DNA of 64,000 bases from Rhodospirillales bacterium (GCA_019634165.1 JAHQVT010000008.1:124001-188000); one strand, 5' to 3'; positions 7,614-18,339 are shown, counted from the first letter of the stretch. The notes: a model not told the origin generated them from the sequence alone. Numbers and translations: made by a program.

Positions 7614-8780
7614 ATGATGCATGATCGTAGCGGGCAAGCAACCCATCCTGAACATGTTGGTCTCCATGACTGGAGCGCACAGTATGAGAACGGACAGGTT
7701 GTCATTGGTCTTTCCGGCGACTGGATTGCACGCGAAGGCGGCATGTCTGTTGGTGCTGTTGACAGGGTGTTTGATCACAATGGCAGTGACATAAGCAAAA
7801 TTTCCTTTGATGTCGGGGAACTGGGCCGCTGGGATAGTGGGTTGATTGCCTTTTTGTGGGAATTGCGTTCCGGTGCCGTGGCCTGCGGTGCGGTTTTTGA
7901 TGATTCTGCCTTGCCCGCGTCAGCCCGACGGTTGCTTGCATTGGCAAGTGGTCATGACGCAGGCGATGCCATTTTACCCGAACCACCCTCCATAGACCGC
8001 CAACTTGGACGATGGGTGATTGATCAGGCCGGTAAGGTGTTTGGCGCAATTGAATTTTTTGGCGAGGTTTTGCTGGGCAGTTTGGTTGGTTTGCGCGGCG
8101 GGTTAAAGATGCGCGCGGTGGATTTGCGCGATTGCATTTTGAACGCGGGCAGTATGGCCCTGCCGATCGTGACCATTGTCAATTTTCTGGTTGGGGGCAT
8201 TTTGGCATTTGCCGGGGCGGTGCAATTAAGCCGGTTCGGGGCAGAAATATTTGTCGCCAACCTGGTTGGTATTGCGGTCGTGCGTGAAATGGCCGCTGTC
8301 ATGACGGGGATTGTCATGGCAGGCCGCACGGGTGGTGCCTATGCCGCGCATATTGCAACCATGCAAAGCAACGAAGAAATTGATGCGTTGAATGTGATTG
8401 GCATCCCGGTGCGTGATTACCTGATTATGCCACGTGTCTTGGCGCTTACAACCATGATGCCGCTTTTGTATCTTTATGGCTGTGCGATTGGGCTTTTGGG
8501 TGGTTTGACGGTTGCGGTTGGGATGCTTGATCTAACACCAACGGCGTTTTTCGAGCAAATCAGGTTGGCAATTTCGGGGTCCCAGTTTGTGTTTGGTTTT
8601 GCCAAAAGCATTGTTTTCGGGGCGTTGGTGGCAATTGTCGGGTGCCGGATCGGCCTGCAGGCCGGGCGCAGTGCTGCTGATGTTGGGCATGCTGCGACCA
8701 GTGCTGTTGTGGTTGGGATTGTCGGGGTGATTGCTGTGGATGCCGTTTTTGCGATCTGTGCCAATGCGGTGGGGTTCTAG
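7614..8780 (+). CDS. MlaE-family ABC permease with N-terminal STAS-like domain
   Basis: Permease of a phospholipid/MCE-type ABC transporter. The C-terminal part (about residues 130-388) is a typical MlaE protein with five or six hydrophobic segments and the conserved block REMAAVMTGIVMAGRTGGAYAA followed by EEIDALNVIG. The first about 115 residues (GQVVIGLSGDWI, DVGELGRWDSGLIAFLWEL) resemble a STAS domain, equivalent to the separate MlaB protein of E. coli. The protein is therefore an MlaB-MlaE fusion, longer than the stand-alone MlaE at 34659-35432. ATPase, MCE protein and lipoprotein genes follow in tight order. The ribosome site is poor. Confidence 0.9.
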   Translation: MMHDRSGQATHPEHVGLHDWSAQYENGQVVIGLSGDWIAREGGMSVGAVDRVFDHNGSDISKISFDVGELGRWDSGLIAFLWELRSGAVACGAVFDDSALPASARRLLALASGHDAGDAILPEPPSIDRQLGRWVIDQAGKVFGAIEFFGEVLLGSLVGLRGGLKMRAVDLRDCILNAGSMALPIVTIVNFLVGGILAFAGAVQLSRFGAEIFVANLVGIAVVREMAAVMTGIVMAGRTGGAYAAHIATMQSNEEIDALNVIGIPVRDYLIMPRVLALTTMMPLLYLYGCAIGLLGGLTVAVGMLDLTPTAFFEQIRLAISGSQFVFGFAKSIVFGALVAIVGCRIGLQAGRSAADVGHAATSAVVVGIVGVIAVDAVFAICANAVGF

Positions 8781-8783
8781 ATC

Positions 8784-9590
8784 ATGACCGCAACACCCCA
8801 ACAGACATCTAAATTGGTCGTATCTGATTTGACGTTGGCGTATGGGCCAAAAGTCATCCAACGAAATGTGTCATTTGAGGTGGCACGCGGGTCGATTTTT
8901 GCCGTTATGGGCGGAAGTGGTTGTGGCAAAAGCACCTTGTTGAAATCCTTGATCGGGTTGCTTCGGCCCATCAAGGGGGCTGTGCAATTTGGTGATGACG
9001 ATTATTGGAATGTCACAGCCGACCGACGGGCAGAGATCGGCCGTGGATTTGGTGTTCTTTTCCAAAGTGGTGGCTTGTGGAGTTCGCTGAGTGTGGCGGA
9101 TAATGTTGCCTTGCCGCTGCGGATGTTTACCAATTTAGGCGAAGATTCGATCAATATGTTGGTTCGGTTGAAGCTGGCACTGGTTGGCTTAGGCCCAGCA
9201 GCCGACGTCATGCCTGCTGATCTAAGCGGTGGGATGCGTAAAAGGGCAGGATTGGCGCGTGCATTGGCACTTGATCCCGATATCCTGTTTTTTGATGAAC
9301 CATCGGGCGGGCTTGATCCGATTTCGTCAAAACGTCTAGATGACCTGATCCTTGATTTGCGTGATGGGCTTGGTGCGACGATTATTCTGGTCAGCCACGA
9401 ATTGCCCAGTTTGCTGTCGATTGCGGATTCCGGGATATTTTTGGATGCGGAAACGTGTCAGCCGGTTGCACATGGTTCGCCGCGCGAATTGCTTGATGGG
9501 TGTGATCACCCAACTGTTCGGGCCTTCATGAACCGCGAACAAATGACGACGATGGAAAACACAAAGGGATTTGAGAATGGCGGTAAATAA
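8784..9590 (+). CDS. MlaF-family ABC transporter ATPase
   Basis: Cytoplasmic ATPase partner of the preceding permease. It carries Walker A GGSGCGKST (residues 43-51), the signature LSGGMRKRAGLARAL, Walker B ILFFDEPSGGLDP and the switch His in ILVSHEL. The start lies 3 bp after the permease stop, and the end overlaps the start of the MCE gene, so the four genes are probably translationally coupled. Lipid transport is inferred from the MlaE and MCE neighbours. Confidence 0.93.
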   Translation: MTATPQQTSKLVVSDLTLAYGPKVIQRNVSFEVARGSIFAVMGGSGCGKSTLLKSLIGLLRPIKGAVQFGDDDYWNVTADRRAEIGRGFGVLFQSGGLWSSLSVADNVALPLRMFTNLGEDSINMLVRLKLALVGLGPAADVMPADLSGGMRKRAGLARALALDPDILFFDEPSGGLDPISSKRLDDLILDLRDGLGATIILVSHELPSLLSIADSGIFLDAETCQPVAHGSPRELLDGCDHPTVRAFMNREQMTTMENTKGFENGGK

Positions 9591-10551
9591 ATCAGCCCTT
9601 GTTGGTGGTTTCGTTCTTGGCGCGATGGCGCTGGTCGTCGTCGCCATTCTAATGTTTGGCGGCAAATCCTTGTTTGCAGATAAAACCCGTGCCGTCGTGT
9701 TTTTCCAAGGTTCGGTCGCAGGATTACAGATTGGCGCACCGGTGACGTTTCGCGGCATGAGGATCGGGTCGGTTCGATCAATATCGCTGCAAATCAATTC
9801 TGACGAATTGACCGCAACAGTACCGGTATTTATCGAGCTTGAAGAAGACGGTGTCACCATGAGCAGTAGTGCTGATGCGGATATGCCTGTGGACATTAAA
9901 AAGCTGGTTTCTGCAGGTTTGCGGGCACAATTAACGGCGCAAAGCCTTGTTACGGGGCAATTTGCCGTGGAACTTGATATGAAGCCCGACACAGAGGTTC
10001 GATTGGACGGGGCGGATATGGGGGTCCCCGAAATCCCCACTCTGCCATCCGAATTTCAGAACATAAAAGAACAGTTTTCCGACCTTCCATTGGCGGAGTT
10101 GGCCGAAAGGGCGGTTCGCACATTAAGTGCGTTAGAGGTGTTGTCAGAAAATCTGAACAAAGAAATCGAACCCAGTGCAGAAAGTCTGCGGGAAACATCG
10201 GTTGCGGCGCGGCAGGCAATGATAACTGCAAGTGATGCGGTAAATATCTTGCAGGCAGATGTCAGCGAAACATTGAAAAATCTAGACCGGCTGATTGCCA
10301 CGGGGCAAACGCAGCTTGAAAAAAGCGGACCTGCCCTTGACCATACGTTGGAAACGGCAAACCGGGCGATTGGTCAGGCTGAGGCGCTTTTAAATTCGGT
10401 CAACGATCTGACCGACCCGCGTTCGCAAATGCGTGCGGATCTGGAAGCCGCATTACGGGATTTGGCGGCATCCGCAAGTTCGTTGCGCGGCTTTGCCCAC
10501 GAAATAGAACGTAATCCCAGCGCAATCCTGACCGGAAGAGGTGGACGTTGA
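9577..10551 (+). CDS. MlaD-like MCE domain protein
   Basis: Periplasmic substrate-binding component anchored by one N-terminal membrane helix (LVGGFVLGAMALVVVAILMFG). The MCE/MlaD domain follows (VVFFQGSVAGLQIGAPVTFRG, then MRIGSVRSISLQI). The remainder up to residue 324 is a long helical tail, as in tunnel-forming MCE proteins. The ATG at 9577 is chosen because an AAAGGGA ribosome site lies about 7 bp upstream; a TTG at 9571 is in frame. It overlaps the end of the ATPase gene by 14 bp and the next gene by one base. Confidence 0.9.
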   Translation: MAVNKSALVGGFVLGAMALVVVAILMFGGKSLFADKTRAVVFFQGSVAGLQIGAPVTFRGMRIGSVRSISLQINSDELTATVPVFIELEEDGVTMSSSADADMPVDIKKLVSAGLRAQLTAQSLVTGQFAVELDMKPDTEVRLDGADMGVPEIPTLPSEFQNIKEQFSDLPLAELAERAVRTLSALEVLSENLNKEIEPSAESLRETSVAARQAMITASDAVNILQADVSETLKNLDRLIATGQTQLEKSGPALDHTLETANRAIGQAEALLNSVNDLTDPRSQMRADLEAALRDLAASASSLRGFAHEIERNPSAILTGRGGR

Positions 10552-11153
10552 TGCAAGTACAGATGCAGATAAATCGTTGGCGCCTGCCAGCTATTGCAAT
10601 TTTTGCGGTTTTTACGATGTTGGCGGGCTGCACAACGATTGAGCCACGTATCTATTTGCTGGGCTATCCGTCGGATATTACGCCGGTCGCGCGCGATGAA
10701 ACCGGAATGCCAATCATCGAGGTCGAACCCGTATCCGTGCCGGACTTTCAAGACAGCCGCGACATTTTTGTGCGCAAAGGGGCTAATGAGCTGGTCGCTG
10801 ATCCAGCGGCGCGGTGGGGGGAGCGATTGTCCGTTGGCATGACGCGCGCCCTGAGCGCAGCACTGGCTAAAAGAAAACCAGAATTCCGAGTGACGTCATC
10901 CAAGCCGGCTGTGATCATTGCGCAAAAGGTACGGGTGGATGTCGATACCTTTGAAATACGCGCGGACGGTTTGTGTCTTTTAGGCGCAAGGTGGACAATT
11001 ACGGGTCAAGGTGGCCGACAAACGGCAACAACGGACTATGCCCGTTTTGTTGTGAATGCTGCTGGGGTTGATACGGCTTCAGTTGTTGGCGCAATGACAC
11101 AGGCGGTAGATCAACTTGCCGATCGGATTTCTTTGGCCCTGAGCGATCGCTAA
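10551..11153 (+). CDS. ABC-type transport auxiliary lipoprotein (PqiC/DUF330-like)
   Basis: A 200-residue lipoprotein with signal peptide and lipobox LAGC near residue 27. The mature protein starts with IEPRIYLLGYPSD, resembling the auxiliary lipoproteins that accompany MCE transporters (PqiC-like), thought to receive lipid at the outer membrane. TGATG overlaps the MCE gene stop with this start. It is the last gene of the operon and converges with the next minus-strand gene after only 7 bp. Confidence 0.8.
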   Translation: MQVQMQINRWRLPAIAIFAVFTMLAGCTTIEPRIYLLGYPSDITPVARDETGMPIIEVEPVSVPDFQDSRDIFVRKGANELVADPAARWGERLSVGMTRALSAALAKRKPEFRVTSSKPAVIIAQKVRVDVDTFEIRADGLCLLGARWTITGQGGRQTATTDYARFVVNAAGVDTASVVGAMTQAVDQLADRISLALSDR

Positions 11154-11160
11154 ACCGAGC

Positions 11161-11883
11161 TTATCTTGTTGCAGGAATAGGCCCGGGAGCTGAAAGCGTT
11201 ACGAAGGGCTTGTGTTCGATTAAATAGGCAGAGAACCGCTTCATAAAGGGGGCGAATTCTGCGCCGAGGAAATGATAGAGCGGTCCTGACATCAGTTGCT
11301 CCAACTGAACGGGTTCGTTTCCGTCTTCAAATGCGCCATTGAGGATCGCATTTTTCACCATAGAATCTTCGGCGAGAAAGCGATCGAGTGTGCCGTTGTT
11401 GTAATGCAAAATCAAATCGCCGATATCACGATGACCACTCTTTGGAAGCTTTTGGGACTTTAGGTAGTTCTGCTGCCAGACAATCCCGAACATATACCCA
11501 ATGGGGAGTTCTGATTGGCGCTTGCTTTGTGGCGCAGCCCAGAGGCTGTTGGTAATATCGAACAGTGGTGTGTCTGATCGGATGTAAGGGCGGGTATAGT
11601 TATCTGCACCGACAGAAAAACGAAAGAGCTCACCGTCTACCCTGCTGTTATTAAAGGCCATAAATCCCCGCCGCCTCGGAAGCGGGACAATTTCAATAGG
11701 ACACCCCAAAGCAGTATAGATTTTTACCATGATTTCGCTGGCGTCGTTTGACAGTTTTTCATCACTTACGACGCCGATCTGTACAGGGCATTCTTCTTTT
11801 TGTTGAGAATGCGCAACGCTTGACCATGATAGCATGCAAACAGTTGCAACGACGTATCTTAATGGTAATTTTTTGACGAGCAT
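11161..11883 (-). CDS. periplasmic solute-binding-like protein, paralogue of 13632-14411
   Basis: The 240-residue protein has a signal peptide ending near AHSQQ and then a small type II periplasmic binding-protein-like fold (SBP_bac_3 style). Visible motifs are ECPVQIGVVSD, LGCPIEIVPLPRRRG, VDGELFR and PLYHFLGAEFAPFMKRFSAYL. The two cysteines (in ECP and GCP) also occur in the paralogue and could form a disulphide. No permease or ATPase gene is adjacent, so transport is not supported; such orphans can be sensory or enzymatic. Function is unknown. It flanks the lipoprotein gene at 12048. Confidence 0.7.
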   Translation of the reverse strand: MLVKKLPLRYVVATVCMLSWSSVAHSQQKEECPVQIGVVSDEKLSNDASEIMVKIYTALGCPIEIVPLPRRRGFMAFNNSRVDGELFRFSVGADNYTRPYIRSDTPLFDITNSLWAAPQSKRQSELPIGYMFGIVWQQNYLKSQKLPKSGHRDIGDLILHYNNGTLDRFLAEDSMVKNAILNGAFEDGNEPVQLEQLMSGPLYHFLGAEFAPFMKRFSAYLIEHKPFVTLSAPGPIPATR

Positions 11884-12047
11884 TTTTGCAACTTTTACAG
11901 GAATATCAATAAGGTAAATGAGATATGCGTTCTATTAGGTTGTTGCTTTTGCGCGCAGTGACAAGGGTAAATACGTTATAATTTTGCCCGAGACGTCAGG
12001 GTAATCGCAAAAACCTAAAAACGCGTTCTTCAGCAAGGGCTATTGGC

Positions 12048-13544
12048 ATGATGGTAAGAACTGCAACGATGAAGACCATGGTCATGATGAGTTTGGCCAT
12101 TGGTAGCCTGAGCGCATGCGTCGGGGCGTTGCCGACTGTTGGTCCAATATCTGATTTATCTTGCCGTGATCAACTTGAATATGTCGATGCCTTGATTGTC
12201 GAAAATGAATTGCGAAACGCGGAAGCCGCGCCTGTTTTGGGATATCCATTTTTGCGGGCAAACCGCAATTCGGTTTTGATGGGCAAACAAATTGCGGTTT
12301 CTCAAGTTGATGGTCAGGAAAGCGGAACGCTTTTTGACGACTGGATTGATCAAATGCGCCGCCTTGATCGCCAAGCACGCGCAAGCGAGGTTCGAAATCT
12401 TCCGATAGGGCATGCCATATCAATTGAAGGCATTGATGATTGCGCCAATCAATTGGCTGTAGAGTTAACTTCTTCGAGTTTTGGATCAATTTCTGCGGCC
12501 GTATTTGTTCCAGATGATTATCTTGATTTTCAGCGCATCGCCGGTTTGTACCCGCTAACGGCCTTTGCGGCCCATTTCGGGTATGAGGGGTGGAAGCGCG
12601 ATAATTTGCAAAGCTTCACCCAACCGCCTGCGGTTTTTGCAAAGTCTGGTTTTTGGCGCCGATACGCTGCCTTCGATCAGGGGGATGGCGGGGATGGAAA
12701 TGCAATAACAGGCATAACGCGCGACAGCTTCGGGCGCTTGTTGCCAGCATCCGCCGAGCTAGAACGCATTGCCCAAACCTATGCGCCAGAGTTCCGTGTG
12801 CGTGAAGAGTCTGATAGCGACAAGATTGGGCGCCCCTCATTGGCTTCGCGTGATGCTATTTCAAAAGTTGATGGAGCGCAGCCTGCTGTTTTCTATCGGT
12901 TAAGCCACACCTATTGGAAGAACAAATGGTACCCGCAAATCGTTTATACAGTCTGGTTCCCGGAACGTCCGGCGACAGGAATGTTTGACGTTTTGGCAGG
13001 TCATCTTGATGCGTTGGTTTGGCGGGTAACTCTTGACCACGATGGCGTGCCACTCGTTGCCGATAGTATCCATGGCTGCGGTTGTTATCACATGTTCTTC
13101 CCGGCAGCGGGGTTGGAACGGATCAAGGCACCTGAAGACAACGATATTAGCGAAACCGCAGAAACGCCTGCGGGTTTTCTTGATCCGGCAACGCTTGAAA
13201 ATCCGATATTGTGGGTTGATGCCACAAGTCATTACCTGCTTTCGGTGACTGCGAAAGACAACGCCGAAACCGTTTCGCCCAAAACGGGCATGGAACTGGT
13301 GCGAGAAGAAGCTCTTGCCAGTATTAAGCTTGAGGATGGATCAGGATATGCCAGCCTTTATGACGAGGACGGCTTTGTGCCGGGAACAGACCGTTTGGAA
13401 CGCTTTATTCTGTGGCCGATGGGGATTGAGCGCCCCGGTGCCATGCGGCAATGGGGCCATCATGCAACCGCCTTTGTCGGGCGACGTCATTTTGATCAAA
13501 CTGACGTAATCGCACGTTATTTTCGCCTTCAGCCCAAGCCTTGA
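12048..13544 (+). CDS. lipoprotein of unknown function with HGCGCYH motif
   Basis: A 498-residue protein with a signal peptide and lipobox LSAC (Cys24), so probably outer-membrane anchored. I do not recognise the family. Two blocks look strongly constrained: SHTYWKNKWYPQIVYTVWFP around residues 286-305, and DSIHGCGCYHMFFP with His342, Cys344, Cys346 and His348. The His/Cys cluster could bind a metal or form a disulphide. An AAGGG ribosome site precedes the ATG by 8 bp. The gene sits between two paralogous secreted binding-protein-like genes on the opposite strand, suggesting a three-part envelope unit. Confidence 0.75.
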   Translation: MMVRTATMKTMVMMSLAIGSLSACVGALPTVGPISDLSCRDQLEYVDALIVENELRNAEAAPVLGYPFLRANRNSVLMGKQIAVSQVDGQESGTLFDDWIDQMRRLDRQARASEVRNLPIGHAISIEGIDDCANQLAVELTSSSFGSISAAVFVPDDYLDFQRIAGLYPLTAFAAHFGYEGWKRDNLQSFTQPPAVFAKSGFWRRYAAFDQGDGGDGNAITGITRDSFGRLLPASAELERIAQTYAPEFRVREESDSDKIGRPSLASRDAISKVDGAQPAVFYRLSHTYWKNKWYPQIVYTVWFPERPATGMFDVLAGHLDALVWRVTLDHDGVPLVADSIHGCGCYHMFFPAAGLERIKAPEDNDISETAETPAGFLDPATLENPILWVDATSHYLLSVTAKDNAETVSPKTGMELVREEALASIKLEDGSGYASLYDEDGFVPGTDRLERFILWPMGIERPGAMRQWGHHATAFVGRRHFDQTDVIARYFRLQPKP

Positions 13545-13631
13545 ACGTGTTTCCATATGCCTTGGTGCAGAGAAACAAAAACAGTGCTTTGATCAACAAG
13601 TGGCGTTGATCAATAAGTGGCATTCTCGTGA

Positions 13632-14411
13632 TTATTCAGTCGCTTGTAATGCTGGGTCGGGCTGTTTGCGAAAAGGGTTTGTTTGGTTGACCAAGGCAGA
13701 AAACTTTTCCATGAACGGAGCAAATTCCGCGCCCAAATAGTGATAGAGCGGCAGGATTACGATGGTTTTCTCAATGATTGGTGCAGGCGTATTGCCAAGA
13801 ATATTCTTGGCGATCATGTCTTCTATATTGGTGTCTGCCGATAAGAAACGTGTGACGCGGCCCTGGGCATAGGCTTCGTGTTTTTCGGAATTAAACATGA
13901 TTGGCGTGTGGGTGATGCCGGTCTTGGCTGTGTCATTGGCAATGTATTTTTCTTGCCATGCAACGCCCAGCGTATAGGTGATTGGAGTATTTGGATCGGT
14001 GTCGCTTGGGTTGCGCCATAGCCGGTTTGATATTTCCAAAAGCGGCACAGATGATCGCACGAAAGCACGGCTATAGTTCTTTTCGGCCGGAATGCCCCGG
14101 TGTAACTCGCCATCTACAAGGCCGCGGTTGAAATGCAATGGGCCACGGCGACCGGGCAGTTTGATGGCTTCAATCGGGCAGCCCAATTGGGCATAGAGCT
14201 TTTGCAAAATCACGATTGTCTTTTGTGACAATGGATCATTTTCGACATAGGTAATTTTTTTGGGGCAGAGGATGTCTGGTTCGGCTGCGAATGTATTCTG
14301 GCTAAAGCCAGTCAGTGCGACAGCAAAAGCAAGACAAAGAGACGTCGTCGCTGCATTTTTTTTCCAAAAATGAAAAAAAGGTAAGATTTTCAATTTTTTA
14401 GTACAGGGCAT
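13632..14411 (-). CDS. periplasmic solute-binding-like protein, paralogue of 11161-11883
   Basis: A 259-residue secreted protein; the hydrophobic stretch ATTSLCLAFAVALTGF and the end TFAAEPD suggest a signal peptide. It shares with the 11161 gene product the order CP(K/V), LGCPIE, LP.RRG, VDGELHR and PLYHYLGAEFAPFMEKFSAL, marking them as duplicates. The fold looks like a small type II binding protein. No transporter partner is adjacent and the ligand is unknown. The long N-terminus before the hydrophobic segment makes the exact start uncertain. Confidence 0.7.
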   Translation of the reverse strand: MPCTKKLKILPFFHFWKKNAATTSLCLAFAVALTGFSQNTFAAEPDILCPKKITYVENDPLSQKTIVILQKLYAQLGCPIEAIKLPGRRGPLHFNRGLVDGELHRGIPAEKNYSRAFVRSSVPLLEISNRLWRNPSDTDPNTPITYTLGVAWQEKYIANDTAKTGITHTPIMFNSEKHEAYAQGRVTRFLSADTNIEDMIAKNILGNTPAPIIEKTIVILPLYHYLGAEFAPFMEKFSALVNQTNPFRKQPDPALQATE

Positions 14412-14817
14412 AAACGAATCCTGGCGACATTTGCTCGGTCATTTTATCAGTGTTTTATGTTTTTCGTTTTCATTCCAAGCGTCATTGGCTTGGGGTCACA
14501 CTTTGAATGTGTATGGGAATGAGTATGGACCTTAAACAAAACAGTTTCAAAGTGCGGTAAGGATAGGCGGCTTATACTTTATTGTAATTCGCCCGGCCCT
14601 TTGGCCATTTTGGCAATCGGACGAAGGGGCAATTGGTCCTGCGAAAGTTTTTTATCTGTGGGGTTGTATAAGGCGCTGGGAAATGGTGTGATCACGCCGC
14701 CTTGTGATCGGATTTTTTATCCTGATATGCGCATAGTCTTATAAGCAGAAATCGTTACATTTCTGCGTCTTTTTGCATCTTCCTATTGACTTTGAACAGG
14801 CACTCCAATAAATGCTA
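14412..14817. other. long leader upstream of groES
   Basis: About 400 bp without a supportable gene between the secreted protein and the CIRCE element. Short ORFs have no ribosome site or recognisable product. The groES promoter must lie in its right end; TTGAAC at 14792-14797 is a plausible -35 hexamer. Confidence 0.4.
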
Positions 14818-14844
14818 TTAGCACTCGCCGGGGGTGAGTGCTAA
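14818..14844. promoter_or_regulatory. CIRCE element (HrcA operator)
   Basis: TTAGCACTC, nine bases, then GAGTGCTAA: a perfect match to the CIRCE inverted repeat bound by the heat-shock repressor HrcA. It lies 66 bp before groES, in the position usual for groESL operons. Confidence 0.97.
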
Positions 14845-14909
14845 TACGGGCTCATCCCGGTTAGTCGTAGTATAAACGAGCCTTAAATTTAAACACGGAG
14901 TTGTCTAAA

Positions 14910-15197
14910 ATGAAGTTCCGTCCGTTGCATGATCGAGTACTGGTACGTCGTGTCGAGTCTGACACCAAGACTGCTGGTGGCATCATTATCCCGGATACCG
15001 CGAAAGAAAAACCGCAGGAAGGCGAAATCGTCGCTGTGGGTTCTGGCGCGCGTAAAGAAGACGGCTCGATCGTCGCTCTTGACGTCAAAGCTGGTGACAA
15101 GGTTCTGTTCGGCAAATGGTCGGGCACCGAAGTCAAGGTTGACGGCGAAGAGCTGCTGATCATGAAAGAGTCCGACATTATGGGCATCATGGAATAA
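14910..15197 (+). CDS. groES: co-chaperonin GroES
   Basis: The 95-residue lid of the GroEL folding chamber. [14 protein letters not shown], the mobile loop [13 protein letters not shown] and GEIVAVGSG are typical. GGAG at 14897-14900 places the start at ATG 14910; an in-frame TTG at 14901 is not needed. It is the first gene of the CIRCE-controlled operon, with groEL 61 bp downstream. Confidence 0.98.
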   Translation: MKFRPLHDRVLVRRVESDTKTAGGIIIPDTAKEKPQEGEIVAVGSGARKEDGSIVALDVKAGDKVLFGKWSGTEVKVDGEELLIMKESDIMGIME

Positions 15198-15243
15198 ATC
15201 AGCCCTTTTGGGTGATTTAAGTCCACGTTCATCCGTCTCATAG

Positions 15244-16917
<1,674 letters not shown>

Positions 16918-16951
16918 GCCTTACCAGCCAAACCGACCTTTTCCCTACAGG

Positions 16952-16982
16952 AAGGGCCTCGCAATTGCGGGGCCCTTTTCTG
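16952..16982 (+). terminator. groESL terminator
   Basis: AAGGGCCTCGC, loop AATT, GCGGGGCCCTT with one wobble pair, followed by TTTT at 16976-16979. It lies 35 bp after the groEL stop. Confidence 0.9.
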
Positions 16983-17013
16983 TTGCAATGCATGAATTAT
17001 CCGTCAGATACGA

Positions 17014-17045
17014 AAAAGCCCGGCTGGTTGTTCAGCCGGGCTTTT
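17014..17045. terminator. bidirectional terminator between groEL and the flavin oxidoreductase
   Basis: AAAAGCCCGGCTG pairs perfectly with CAGCCGGGCTTTT around GTTGTT. A runs on the left and T runs on the right make it work on both strands. It mainly serves the minus-strand gene ending at 17052. Confidence 0.9.
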
Positions 17046-17051
17046 GTTTGT

Positions 17052-18146
17052 TTAGCCAAACAGCTTTTTCAATGAGCGCGGCTGGCAGCGTAGATATTGC
17101 GGGGCGGCTTTGACTTCGGCCCCCAATGCAGCCGCCGCATGCCATGGCCAGCGTGGATCATAAAGAATGCCGCGCGCTAGGGCGATGGCGTCAGCCTGAC
17201 CGGTAAAGGTGATGGCTTCTGCCTGTTCGGCTTCGGTGATCAGGCCAACCGCAATTGTTGTCATGCCGGTTTCGGATTTTATCCGGGCAGCAAACGGCAC
17301 CTGATAGTTCGGGCCAAGTGGGATTTTCTGATCAATGTGAAGCCCGCCCGATGACACATCGATAAAGTCGCAACCGCGCGCTTTTAGAAGTTTTGCCAGT
17401 TCGACACTTTGATCAATGTCCCAGCCATCAGCAACCCAGTCACTTGCCGAAATGCGAATGCCAACGGGGTAATCATTGCCAACGGCCTCGCGGATGGCGT
17501 CATAAACCTCAAACACGAGACGGGTACGGTTTTCAAATGATCCGCCATATTCATCATCACGTTTGTTGGCGTGTGGTGAAAGGAATTGATGAAGCAAATA
17601 GCCATGTGCCGAGTGAATTTCAATCGCGTCAAACCCAAGCCGCACCGAACGTTTAGCACTTTGAGCAAAGGCCTGTACGATTTCGATAATGCGTGATTTG
17701 CTTAAGGATTCCGGGATTGGGTCGCCTTCGCGGAATGGAACCGCGGACGGTGCGACAACCTGCCAGCCATTGGTATGGTTGGGATCAATCGCACCACCCC
17801 CATCCCACGGCTTTTCACAAGATGCTTTGCGCCCGGCATGGGCCAACTGGACAGCGATTGGCATGTCAGAATGGCTGCGCACAGCCGCAAGGGGCTTGGC
17901 AAGGGCTGCTTCTGTTTCATCATCCCACAAACCAACATCGCCATAGGTGATGCGACCTTCGGGTTCGACGGCGGTTGCTTCGATAATCAAAAGACCGGCA
18001 CCTGATTGGGCAAGGTTGCCAAGGTGCATGTCGTGCCAGTGGGTGGTTTTGCCATTATCGGCAGAATACTGACACATCGGAGAAATTACGATGCGGTTAT
18101 CAAGGGCGAGGCTGCCCAGTGCGAGGGGAGAGAAAAGGGTGCTCAT
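17052..18146 (-). CDS. NADH:flavin oxidoreductase of the Old Yellow Enzyme family (YqjM/XenA type)
   Basis: FMN-dependent ene-reductase, 364 residues. It has the YqjM-subfamily Cys in PMCQYSA, HAGRKAS for substrate and flavin contact, SAHGYLLHQFLSPHANKR, and the EYGGSFENR block that follows. The end PQYLRCQP carries the Arg finger of the YqjM class. These enzymes reduce activated C=C bonds and nitro compounds, often in response to electrophiles. The gene is monocistronic between two terminators or promoters and divergent from hsp20. The physiological substrate is not known. Confidence 0.93.
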   Translation of the reverse strand: MSTLFSPLALGSLALDNRIVISPMCQYSADNGKTTHWHDMHLGNLAQSGAGLLIIEATAVEPEGRITYGDVGLWDDETEAALAKPLAAVRSHSDMPIAVQLAHAGRKASCEKPWDGGGAIDPNHTNGWQVVAPSAVPFREGDPIPESLSKSRIIEIVQAFAQSAKRSVRLGFDAIEIHSAHGYLLHQFLSPHANKRDDEYGGSFENRTRLVFEVYDAIREAVGNDYPVGIRISASDWVADGWDIDQSVELAKLLKARGCDFIDVSSGGLHIDQKIPLGPNYQVPFAARIKSETGMTTIAVGLITEAEQAEAITFTGQADAIALARGILYDPRWPWHAAAALGAEVKAAPQYLRCQPRSLKKLFG

Positions 18147-18241
18147 CTATCATCCTTATTATGGGAGTTGGCGGCGATGGCGCCAGGCAATGAGATGAAG
18201 CTAGTCTGAAGGGGCTGAGGACGCCAGTGTGAGGTTTGATT

Positions 18242-18258
18242 ATTCCAAAAGGTGGAAT
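18242..18258. promoter_or_regulatory. candidate operator ATTCCA-N5-TGGAAT
   Basis: A 6+6 perfect inverted repeat, about 95 bp upstream of the flavin oxidoreductase start. No regulator gene is adjacent. Short symmetry makes chance occurrence possible. Confidence 0.3.
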
Positions 18259-18339
18259 GCCAAATTGGCTTGATGAAAAGGCTTGGCGGTAAAGCTTGGC
18301 AAAAAATATCGAAAAAATGCAGAAAATTGGATTGGGACA

